Origin: an uncultured Pseudomonadota bacterium
GTDB taxonomy: Bacteria > Pseudomonadota > Gammaproteobacteria > Steroidobacterales > Steroidobacteraceae
NCBI GenBank assembly: GCA_903828595.1
Contig: CAIKMS010000001.1
Location: 1 to 48,895, forward strand
Length of the DNA: 48,895 nucleotides
Reading direction: 5' to 3'
Shown: positions 38,099 through 45,996 of the stretch, piece by piece
Position numbering within the stretch: position 1 is the first letter of the stretch
Layout: every line of letters starts with the position of its first letter
Made by a program: the position numbers and the translations under genes
Notes under the pieces: model-generated
The model's database searches: none
Seen by the model: the letters and a program-made list of their open reading frames with translations, nothing else
What the model was told of the DNA's origin: nothing

Positions 38099-39004
38099 AT
38101 GTCAGCGATGAGTCCTATTCGTACGGTGGTGTTTCCTGTAGCGGGTCGCGGCACGCGCTTTTTGCCGGCCACCAAAGCCAGCCCCAAAGAAATGTTGCCT
38201 ATCGTGGATAAACCGCTGATTCAGTACGCTGCTGAAGAAGCGCTGCGTGCCGGTGCTACTCGCTTGGTCTTTGTGACTGGCGCCTCCAAGCGGGCCATTG
38301 AAGATCACTTTGACTCCGATCCTGAACTCGAAGCGGCGCTTTTAGCGCAGGGTAAGCAGGATTTGTTGGATTCGATGCGCGGGATTATCCCCTCGTCAGC
38401 CAGCTGTATTTACATTCGCCAGCATGCCCCCTTAGGTTTAGGCCATGCGGTGTTGTGTGCCCGTCCGGTGGTAGGTGATGAGCCGTTTTTTGTGCATTTA
38501 GCCGATGATTTGATTGATGCGAACGTGCCGTGTCTGGCTCAGATGGCCGCGCAGTTTGAACGTCATCATTCCAGCATCCTAGGCGTGCAAACCGTGCACC
38601 CGTCGGAGACCGATAAGTACGGTATCGTTGCTTCGAGCGTGATCGAGCCGCGTTTGTCTAAAGTCAGTGAGATTGTCGAAAAGCCTAAGCCTGACAAAGC
38701 GCCTTCCAACTTAGCCGTGGTGGGTCGCTACATCCTCACCCCGCAGATCTTTAGTAAGCTTGCAACGATCGGCCAAGGTGCCGGTGGTGAGATTCAATTG
38801 ACCGATGGCATCGCACAACTGCTCAAAGACCAAGCGGTCTATGCCTACGCCTTTGAAGGTAAGCGCTACGATTGCGGTAACAAGCTTGGGTATCTGGAAG
38901 CTACGGTTGAATACGCCCTGAAGCATCCCACCCTGGGCGACCCGTTCGCAAAATTGTTGGGCCAGTTATTAGAAGCTCGCTCAGCCGATGCGCATTCAGG
39001 CTAA
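38099..39004 (+). CDS. galU: UTP-glucose-1-phosphate uridylyltransferase
   Basis: GalU makes UDP-glucose for envelope sugars. The nucleotidyltransferase signature [18 protein letters not shown] follows the start. [27 protein letters not shown] and [24 protein letters not shown] are typical, and the 301-residue length fits. It has its own upstream gap. In Pseudomonas galU sits elsewhere, so this order is a local arrangement. UDP-sugar supply may connect to the GT41 protein at 46.0 kb, but this is only inference. Confidence 0.97.
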   Translation: MSAMSPIRTVVFPVAGRGTRFLPATKASPKEMLPIVDKPLIQYAAEEALRAGATRLVFVTGASKRAIEDHFDSDPELEAALLAQGKQDLLDSMRGIIPSSASCIYIRQHAPLGLGHAVLCARPVVGDEPFFVHLADDLIDANVPCLAQMAAQFERHHSSILGVQTVHPSETDKYGIVASSVIEPRLSKVSEIVEKPKPDKAPSNLAVVGRYILTPQIFSKLATIGQGAGGEIQLTDGIAQLLKDQAVYAYAFEGKRYDCGNKLGYLEATVEYALKHPTLGDPFAKLLGQLLEARSADAHSG

Positions 39005-39023
39005 AGAGCCTCGTGTACTGAGG

Positions 39024-39042
39024 GGGCTTGTCAGACAAGCCC
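39024..39042 (+). terminator. Hairpin after galU
   Basis: GGGCTTG-TCAGA-CAAGCCC lies 20 bases after the galU stop and is followed by a pyrimidine-rich tail (TCCTTGTCC). Confidence 0.45.
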
Positions 39043-39162
39043 TCCTTGTCCTTAACACTTAAAGCTTTGATACGAACGGTTAGCGGCATCTAACCCCTTG
39101 TTACTGTCCCTTCGTCAGTAAATCAGCGATCATCCAGTTAAGACTTTAAGCTTAGGTGAACA

Positions 39163-40560
39163 ATGTCAAAGCCTGTGGAATTACGGCGCGGCTTAAGCCT
39201 ATCGGCAGCTATTGCCATCAACGTGGCCAACATGATCGGCACCGGTGTGTTTCTTAAAAGCCGGGTCATGACCTGTAACGTAGGCACCGGTTATGGCGTT
39301 TTAAGCGTGTGGCTGGCGGCCGGGCTGTTATCGCTGGCCGGTACCTTTGCCTATTCCGAGCTCGGTGCGATGCTTCCCCATGCCGGGGGTGACTACGTGT
39401 ACCTGCGCCGTGCCTATGGGCGATTTGTAGCGTTTTTGTACGGCTGGACCAACTTCATGGTGGCTAAGGCCGCCTCTCAAGCTGCGTTAGCCGTGGGCAT
39501 GGCAATCTTTTTGAATGTCGCCTTGGGCGGTGCTTTGGGGGCTTCTTCCTGGCACGCACAACTGCTGGGCGTGGGCTTTGATGTGACGGCTCTGACCGTG
39601 GTGGCCTTAAGCGCTATCTGGGTCGTCGCCTTAATCAACTGTGCCTCGGTGGTGACCGGGGGACGCATGGCGCTGGTGCTCACCGTCATTAAAGTGTTGC
39701 TGGTCGCGGGTGTCGCGGCCGTGGCCTTTATTTGGGGGCGAGGGGATTTCTCCCACTTGATGGACTCCGGAGCCGCGGGCAGCTGTGAAGGTGTGGCCGC
39801 AACCGCGCGAGGTGGCTTAGCGGGGTTTGGAGCCGCGATGCTCGGTGCGCTGTGGGCTTATGACGGATGGAACAATGCCGCCCCCTTAATTGGTGAACTC
39901 AAAGACCCTCAAGCCAATGCCTCGCGCACTTTTATTGGCGGCATGTTGGTGGTCGGGGCGCTGTATCTGTTGGTGAACCTCGGCTATTTCTATGTTTTAA
40001 CGCCCCTGGAGGTCGCCAGCGTACCGGCCACCTCGTCGGTGGCGACCGTGGTACTGACGCGTTTTTTTGGGCCGCTGGCGGTGAGCCTGACGGCTGTTGC
40101 CTTGATGGTCTCCTCCTTAGGCTCACTGCACGCCAGCGTGCTGGCGAACTCGCGCGTGCCTTATGCCATGGCCCGTGACGGGTTGTTTTTCAAAGGTCTG
40201 GCGAAGCTTTCGAACCATCACGTTCCGGTGCGCGCGATCATGGCTCAGGCCATTTGGGGCAGCGTGCTGGCGCTGTCGGGCAGTTACGACACGCTCACCG
40301 ACAGCGTGATTTTTGCGTCCTGGCTGTTTTATGGGTTATCCACGGCGGCCGTGTTTGTATTTAGAGTGCGTGAACCGCAGCTTCATCGGCCTTACCGGGC
40401 TTTGGGTTACCCGTGGGTATCTATCGTGTTTTTGCTGGTCACCGGGGCGCTACTGATTAATACCTTTGTCGCCACACCGCGTCAGGCGCTGCAGGGCTGT
40501 TTGATGATTTTGCTAGGGCTGCCTTTTTATGCGTTCTGGACTCGAAAGTCGGCGGCTTGA
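39163..40560 (+). CDS. APC-superfamily amino acid permease
   Basis: This is a 465-residue inner-membrane transporter with about 12 hydrophobic segments. The first carries the substrate-binding signature NMIGTGVFLKS, where helix 1 is unwound in this superfamily. AMLPHAGGDYVYLRRAYG and WAYDGWNNAAPLIGELKDP follow; the latter resembles the L-type (LAT) and related exchangers. The substrate cannot be read from sequence, but the next gene handles methylated amines, so a methylated amino acid or betaine is a reasonable guess. AGGTGA precedes the ATG. 119 bases separate it from the methyltransferase gene. Confidence 0.9.
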   Translation: MSKPVELRRGLSLSAAIAINVANMIGTGVFLKSRVMTCNVGTGYGVLSVWLAAGLLSLAGTFAYSELGAMLPHAGGDYVYLRRAYGRFVAFLYGWTNFMVAKAASQAALAVGMAIFLNVALGGALGASSWHAQLLGVGFDVTALTVVALSAIWVVALINCASVVTGGRMALVLTVIKVLLVAGVAAVAFIWGRGDFSHLMDSGAAGSCEGVAATARGGLAGFGAAMLGALWAYDGWNNAAPLIGELKDPQANASRTFIGGMLVVGALYLLVNLGYFYVLTPLEVASVPATSSVATVVLTRFFGPLAVSLTAVALMVSSLGSLHASVLANSRVPYAMARDGLFFKGLAKLSNHHVPVRAIMAQAIWGSVLALSGSYDTLTDSVIFASWLFYGLSTAAVFVFRVREPQLHRPYRALGYPWVSIVFLLVTGALLINTFVATPRQALQGCLMILLGLPFYAFWTRKSAA

Positions 40561-40679
40561 CCGATCTCCACTGGTTGCCGCACTGCGATAGACGGTATGG
40601 TTAAGTCTGTACTGTAAGGAGTTTAGGCTATTCAGCGTTGGCAAAAAACAACGCGTAGTCCAGCCTGGGGCAAAAGCGT

Positions 40680-42215
40680 ATGAGTGAACCGGATAAGCGT
40701 GAGAGAAAAGGCCGCGAGGTGCGACGAGTGGCGCGAGCGCGCCATGCCTTGGCGAAGTTACCGCTGCTGGCTCGCGGGATACCCGTGACCGAGATGCACA
40801 GCCTCGAGGCGCTAGAGGCCATCGAACACAACGCGGAAACCGTGCTGGAAGAAATCGGTATTCGTTTTCGGGATGATCCCGAAGCGGTGGCCCTGTGGGC
40901 CGGTGCGGGTGCTGACGTGCAGGGCGATCGGGTGCACATCCCACGCGGACTGGCGCGTCACCTGCTCAAAAGCGCCCCTGCAGAATTTACGATCAAGTCG
41001 CGCAATCCCGAGCGGCACGTCCCCATCGGGGGTAATCACACGGTATTTTCTTCGGTGGGTGGACCGCCGTTCGTACACGATCGCACCAAAGGCCGCCGTT
41101 ACGGCACCTTAGAAGATCTGCAAAACTTTGTTCGCTTAGCACACGCCGCGCCAGCCATTCATTTTCAGGGCGGGTCGATGTGTGAGCCGATGGACATCCC
41201 GGCCAACATTCGCCATCTGCAGATGCAGTATTCGCACTTTCGCTATAGCGACATGCCCTGCGAAGGCACGCCCGAAAACCCCGTCAACGCCAGGGACGCG
41301 TGTCGCATGGCCGATCTGGTGTTTGGGCCGGAGTATCTGGAGAACAACACCGTACTGATCGGCAACATCAATTCCAATTCACCGCTGACCTTTGATTCGA
41401 ACATGTCAGGCAGCCTTCGCGAGTTTGCGCGACGCAAGCAGGGTGTTTTGGTGGTGCCTGCGGTACTTGCCGGTGCCATGGGGCCGGTCACCGCCATGGG
41501 TTGTATGACCGAGGTGCTGGCTGAAACGCTGGCCGGTATGGCACTGGCGCAGATTGTGCGTCCGGGTACACCGGTGATCTTAGGTTCTTTTGTAGGCGCG
41601 ATCTCGATGCGTACCGGCGCGCCGACCTTTGGGACCGCGGAAGCCACGCACATGATCTTTGCCACCGCCCAGTTAGCTCGACGCTTAAAGGTGCCGTGCC
41701 GCAGCGGGGGATCGTTGTGTTCGTCTAAGGTCTCCGATGCTCAGGCCGCTTACGAGAGCATGCAGACGTTGTTTGCCACCGTCATGGCCGGCGTGAATCT
41801 GGTCACTCATGCGGCCGGTTGGTTGGAAGGCGGGCTCGTCGCCAGTTACGAGAAGTTCGTGATGGACGCCGATCAGTTAGCCATCATGCACAGCACCATG
41901 AGGGGCATGGATCTGTCACCTTCCGCGCAGGCGCTAGAGGCGATTCGGGAAGTCGGACCGGGCGGGCACTTTTTAGGTTGTGCCCATACCCAAGCTCATT
42001 ACGAAACCGCCTTTTATCAATCAACGATTGCGGATTATTCCTCCTATGAGCAGTGGAGCGAAGAGGGCAGTCTTACCGCCGATGAGCGCGCCTCGAAGGT
42101 TTATCAGCAGACCTTACTCGACTATCAGGATCCGGGCATGGATCCTGCGATAGAAGAATCGCTGCTTGATTTTATTGCGCGCCGCCAGCAAGAAATTTGT
42201 CGCGATGCGGCCTAG
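40680..42215 (+). CDS. MttB-type trimethylamine methyltransferase family protein (non-pyrrolysine)
   Basis: This 511-residue protein belongs to the COG5598 (trimethylamine:corrinoid methyltransferase) family. Signs are GIRFRDDPEAVALWAGAGADV near residue 60, SVGGPPFVHDRTKGRRYGTLEDL, and GGSLCSSKVSDAQAAYESMQTL. The archaeal enzyme uses amber-encoded pyrrolysine; this frame has no internal TAG, so it is a non-pyrrolysine homologue. Characterised relatives demethylate glycine betaine, proline betaine, carnitine or butyrobetaine and pass the methyl to a corrinoid protein. No corrinoid protein or methyl acceptor gene is nearby, so the full pathway must draw on genes elsewhere. An unusual basic N-terminus (KRERKGREVRRVARAR) precedes the fold. 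Confidence 0.9.
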   Translation: MSEPDKRERKGREVRRVARARHALAKLPLLARGIPVTEMHSLEALEAIEHNAETVLEEIGIRFRDDPEAVALWAGAGADVQGDRVHIPRGLARHLLKSAPAEFTIKSRNPERHVPIGGNHTVFSSVGGPPFVHDRTKGRRYGTLEDLQNFVRLAHAAPAIHFQGGSMCEPMDIPANIRHLQMQYSHFRYSDMPCEGTPENPVNARDACRMADLVFGPEYLENNTVLIGNINSNSPLTFDSNMSGSLREFARRKQGVLVVPAVLAGAMGPVTAMGCMTEVLAETLAGMALAQIVRPGTPVILGSFVGAISMRTGAPTFGTAEATHMIFATAQLARRLKVPCRSGGSLCSSKVSDAQAAYESMQTLFATVMAGVNLVTHAAGWLEGGLVASYEKFVMDADQLAIMHSTMRGMDLSPSAQALEAIREVGPGGHFLGCAHTQAHYETAFYQSTIADYSSYEQWSEEGSLTADERASKVYQQTLLDYQDPGMDPAIEESLLDFIARRQQEICRDAA

Positions 42216-42305
42216 TGTCAACACTAATGTTTTGTGAGGTTAAGCCGGTATTGATAAGTTCGTGTTGCTGAATTTGAGTCCTATGTGAATAAAAGGGGAT
42301 TATTG

Positions 42306-44855
42306 ATGCGTTTCGTTTATCAGTCGCTTCGTCCTGATTTGCAGCCGACGGTGTCTTTGCGTTTATCCGTGGCCTTAATTTTAGCCGGTGCGCCACTGGT
42401 CAGTCAGGCCCAGTCGGCCTCCGCACAAACCAATCAGCTGCAGGAAGTGGTGGTCACGGCGACCCGTCACGAGGAACAATTGAGTAAGGTGGCGGTCAGC
42501 GTCTCGGCATACACCCAAGACACGATGGACCAGAAAGGCATCAAGGATTTCACCGACATCGTGCGCTTCACGCCCGGGTTATCGATTGATCAAACCGGCA
42601 CCAACAATATTTCGATACGTGGAATTTCCTCGTCGGGCGGATCTGGCACCACCGGTATTTATATCGATGACACACCCATTCAGATGCGAAGCTTAGGCTT
42701 TAACCCGGACGATACGTTGCCTAAAACCTTTGACCTGGATCGTGTTGAGGTGTTGCGCGGACCACAGGGCACGCTGTTTGGTTCAGGTTCTGAGGGCGGC
42801 ACGGTTCGCTACATTCTGACCCAGCCTAGTCTGACTAAACAAAGCACTTACGCGCGCGGCGAGCTGTCGTACACCCGATACGGTGATCCCTCCGAGGAAA
42901 TTGGCGTAGCGCACGGTGCGCCGATTATCAATGACGTGCTCGGCTACCGGGCCAGCCTTTGGTATCGGCACGACGGCGGTTGGATCAACCGAGTGGATCC
43001 CACCACAGGCGATGTGGTCGATGCCAATGCCAATCGTGCCGATGCGTTAACCGCACGATTAGCGCTCATTTTAGCGCCCAACGACAGGCTGACCATCAGC
43101 CCGAGTGTGTTCTACCAAAACAATCGCAAGCACGATACCAGCACCTACTGGGAGGCCTACAGTAACCCGTCGGCGGGTCGCTTTAATAATGCCAATCCTG
43201 ATCGCGTCGCCGTGCCTGATGAGTTTTACCTGATGGCGCTGAAGGTCGATGCGGATATAGGCAAAGCACGCTTTGTCTCTAACACCTCCTATTACAACCG
43301 CAGTGAGACCACCGGTTACGAGGGTACGGTTTACAACTTGAGTTTTTATCAGGGTTTAGGTTGGCCTGCAGCCTTTGATGCGGGCAGCGTGCTTACGCCG
43401 GCGCCGCTGAGTTTCGCCAATCCCAATGGCTATCCGTTAATTGATTCTAAAGGTATCCATTTGCCGGCCGGATTCACGAACTATCGCTCGCCAGCCACCA
43501 TTCAAAACGGCCAGCAAAGCATTACTCAGGAATTTCGTTTGGAGTCTACCGACCCGGATAGTCGCTACACCTACACCGTGGGTGCCTTCTGGCAGTTAAC
43601 GCGTGAGTCAAGCTTAGAGGAAATCCACGATCCGTTGGGCAACGCGTTTTTGGCCAATCTCTTTGGCTTAAGCAACACGCCCGATAACACGGCGACCCAG
43701 CAAATCTTTGGTGTGAATACGCTGCCTAACGGCGATGCGTACTATAACCAGAACACATCCCACGATCGTCAGTTGGCGGGTTTTGGTGAAGTGGGCTACA
43801 AGTTCACCGATACGCTTAAAGCGACACTGGGCGGTCGTTACTCGCGGTCCTCGTTTGATTTAAATCATTACGCGGACGGCCCGGAAAATTACGGTCCGAC
43901 CACGCCTTTGGGTGCCAGCGCGCCAGGGCCTATCGCGATTTCGGCTTCCGAATCCAAGTTCACGCCTAAAGCCGGACTGTCCTGGCAGGTCACGCCTCGG
44001 GATCTGTATTACGCGACCTATGCCAATGGCTATCGTGCCGGCGGCGCGAATGCGCCGTTACCGCCGTTTTGTCAGCAGGGTTTAGAGCAGGACGGTTATT
44101 TTCACGGCGCGCCATCTGCCTATAAGTCAGACACCACGCAAAGCTTTGAAGTCGGCTCTAAAAACAACCTCGGTGGGCGCTTTAGAATCGCCTCGAGCCT
44201 GTATTACACGAAGTGGAACAATATTCAGCAGAGTGTGTACGTGCCCGGGGGTTGCGGACTGCAGTTCACGGATAACTTGGGCACCGCGGTGGCGAAGGGC
44301 TTTGATACCCAGATTGATGCCATCGTGGGTTCTTTCAATATCGAAGGTGCTATCGGATACACCGATGCTCGCTTCGTCAAAACGTCCAAGAACAATATTG
44401 CCATTGAGGGCGATGCGATCTCGGGCCAGTCGGCCATCAACGGTGCGCCGGGCACCAGTGCACCATGGACGATCTCCGCCGGCGTTCAATACAACCTGAC
44501 GTGGGCTCAGCACGATGCGTACGTGCGCATGGATTATCAGTTCACCAGCCGCAATCCGTGGTTGGCCCCGGTGCAGGACCCGCAGTCAGTACAGTACACC
44601 TCGAATACCGGAACGCAGATCTCGCCGTCCCTGTCGTCGACCGGCTTTCTGCAGTTGCGTTCGGGTCTGACCTTAGGCGACTGGCAGTTGGCGCTGTTCG
44701 TCGACAACCTGACCAACGCACATCCGATCACCAACTACGAGCGTAGCTTTACGGATAGCTTCAATCCCAATCAGGGTTCGGTGCCGTTACCGCAGTACAA
44801 TCAGTACACCTTCCGGCCCATGACGGTGGGTCTGACGGCAACCTTCAGGCATTAA
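42306..44855 (+). CDS. TonB-dependent receptor
   Basis: This outer-membrane active transporter has 849 residues from ATG 42306. AGGGGA lies seven bases upstream; the GTG at 42285 is in frame but lacks support. A signal peptide (SVALILAGAPLVSQAQ) is followed by the TonB box LQEVVVTATR. The plug domain has RFTPGLSIDQTGTNNISIRG and DRVEVLRGPQGTLFGSGSEGG. A 22-strand barrel ends in YNQYTFRPMTVGLTATFRH, which keeps an aromatic close to the end. The type is common in Steroidobacterales, sphingomonads and caulobacters and not limited to iron. It is the third gene of a permease-methyltransferase-receptor set, so it may import the same substrate. Confidence 0.93.
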   Translation: MRFVYQSLRPDLQPTVSLRLSVALILAGAPLVSQAQSASAQTNQLQEVVVTATRHEEQLSKVAVSVSAYTQDTMDQKGIKDFTDIVRFTPGLSIDQTGTNNISIRGISSSGGSGTTGIYIDDTPIQMRSLGFNPDDTLPKTFDLDRVEVLRGPQGTLFGSGSEGGTVRYILTQPSLTKQSTYARGELSYTRYGDPSEEIGVAHGAPIINDVLGYRASLWYRHDGGWINRVDPTTGDVVDANANRADALTARLALILAPNDRLTISPSVFYQNNRKHDTSTYWEAYSNPSAGRFNNANPDRVAVPDEFYLMALKVDADIGKARFVSNTSYYNRSETTGYEGTVYNLSFYQGLGWPAAFDAGSVLTPAPLSFANPNGYPLIDSKGIHLPAGFTNYRSPATIQNGQQSITQEFRLESTDPDSRYTYTVGAFWQLTRESSLEEIHDPLGNAFLANLFGLSNTPDNTATQQIFGVNTLPNGDAYYNQNTSHDRQLAGFGEVGYKFTDTLKATLGGRYSRSSFDLNHYADGPENYGPTTPLGASAPGPIAISASESKFTPKAGLSWQVTPRDLYYATYANGYRAGGANAPLPPFCQQGLEQDGYFHGAPSAYKSDTTQSFEVGSKNNLGGRFRIASSLYYTKWNNIQQSVYVPGGCGLQFTDNLGTAVAKGFDTQIDAIVGSFNIEGAIGYTDARFVKTSKNNIAIEGDAISGQSAINGAPGTSAPWTISAGVQYNLTWAQHDAYVRMDYQFTSRNPWLAPVQDPQSVQYTSNTGTQISPSLSSTGFLQLRSGLTLGDWQLALFVDNLTNAHPITNYERSFTDSFNPNQGSVPLPQYNQYTFRPMTVGLTATFRH

Positions 44856-44868
44856 CAGGCCTATGGGT

Positions 44869-44902
44869 CAGGCGCTCAGGCCAAAGCGAGTCTGAGCGCC
44901 TG
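44869..44902 (+). terminator. Hairpin after the TonB-dependent receptor
   Basis: An 11-bp perfect stem CAGGCGCTCAG / CTGAGCGCCTG with a 12-base loop begins 14 bases after the stop. No T-tract follows. Confidence 0.5.
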
Positions 44903-45092
44903 GGTAACTACACACGCTCACTTAAATTCCCCTTAAGATTTTGGTGAGCTACGGGCTTGGCTTTGTTGGCTGACACTGGTTTTTAGTGCCTTAACCGGCG
45001 ACTATGTCGCCAGATTTTTGGGGCTTAAGGGTATCGCCTAAAATGCGGCTTGCTCGGTCCTTTTTAGACGAGCATGACGAGTAAGGCCAGTT

Positions 45093-45923
45093 ATGAGCAG
45101 CATCGAGCAGTTACATGAGTTAGCGATACGCAGCGGGCAGGACACCTACCGGGATCCGGGGTCGGGGTATCAGGTGCTGACGCGACGTGCTTTACTCAAT
45201 CGCGGCGCCTGCTGCGGTAACTCGTGCCGACACTGTCCGTACGGACACATTAATGTGGCCGGCGCCGGTGTCAGCCAGGCGCCCATCAGTGAGCCGGTCT
45301 TGCTTCATCCGGATCACAAAGTCGGCCCAGTGGATGTGTTGTTTTGGTCTGGCGGCAAAGACAGTTTATTAACGCTGTCGCACCTAGTTAAGCAACAGCG
45401 CCGCGTTGTCTTGTTGACCAGCTTCGGGGCTTTGACACACCGAGTATCCATTCAAGATATCCACATCAAAAACATCGCCAAGCAATCGCAGTTTCTCAAG
45501 GTTCCGTTGTGCCTGGTGCCGTTGTTTCCCAACACCGACTATAAGAAAAGCATCGAAGCGGCACTGGATCTTATCGTGGCCAAAACCGGGGCAGTGATTG
45601 ATCGCCTGGTGTTTGGCGATTTGCATCTTAAAGATATCCGCCAGTGGCGCGTGGACACCTGGGCACCTTTAACGGTTTACACACCACTTTTTGAGGTACC
45701 CTACGACCAGCTTTTGGGTCAGCTATGGGGCCTTCAGCAATCGTTGGGGCTTGCGATCACGCTGTCGACGCAGCTTGTTATCGGCGATAAAACGCTGCCC
45801 GTGGGCACCGCCTTTGACGCCAATTTGGTTTTGCAGCTGCAGCAGCAGGGGTTGGACTTGATGTTAGAAAACGGCGAAGCCCATACCTTGATCTTTCCCC
45901 GCGGCGCTAGCGCTATCGTATAG
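45093..45923 (+). CDS. PP-loop ATPase (Dph6-like) fused to an N-terminal DUF5522-like cysteine cluster
   Basis: This 276-residue protein has two parts. Residues 15-52 resemble the small DUF5522 domain: DTYRDPGSGYQVLTRRALLN then ACCGNSCRHCPYGH, with C40, C41, C45, C48 and His/Pro/Tyr. Residues 80-270 are an ATP pyrophosphatase of the diphthamide-synthase (Dph6) branch, with SGGKDS at 86-91 and FGDLHLKDIRQWR at 174-186. Bacteria do not make diphthamide, so the ATPase must act on another substrate. The cysteine cluster suggests a metal or sulfur centre, as in tRNA thiolases, but this is inference. It stands alone, with no obvious partner nearby. Confidence 0.87.
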   Translation: MSSIEQLHELAIRSGQDTYRDPGSGYQVLTRRALLNRGACCGNSCRHCPYGHINVAGAGVSQAPISEPVLLHPDHKVGPVDVLFWSGGKDSLLTLSHLVKQQRRVVLLTSFGALTHRVSIQDIHIKNIAKQSQFLKVPLCLVPLFPNTDYKKSIEAALDLIVAKTGAVIDRLVFGDLHLKDIRQWRVDTWAPLTVYTPLFEVPYDQLLGQLWGLQQSLGLAITLSTQLVIGDKTLPVGTAFDANLVLQLQQQGLDLMLENGEAHTLIFPRGASAIV

Positions 45924-45996
45924 GGCGTGTAGTTGAAAGGCCCTCTAGCCTACAGGCCCTCCAGCCTAAAGCTCTCCCGTCTAAAGAGTTGCTGGC
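45924..45996. repeat. Degenerate 15-17 bp repeat between converging genes
   Basis: The 73-base interval consists largely of four imperfect copies ending CCTACA, CCTAAAG, TCTAAAG and CCTAAAG. The copies begin GGCCCTCTAG, GGCCCTCCAG, CTCTCCCG and GTTGCTGG. The match is loose and could be partly chance. Confidence 0.4.

Noticed and set aside
40680..42215. Pyrrolysine-containing MttB
   Set aside because: The frame runs 511 codons without an internal TAG and no pyl genes are present.
42285..42305. GTG at 42285 as the TonB receptor start
   Set aside because: AGGGGA fits ATG 42306, and the extra seven residues add nothing to the signal peptide.
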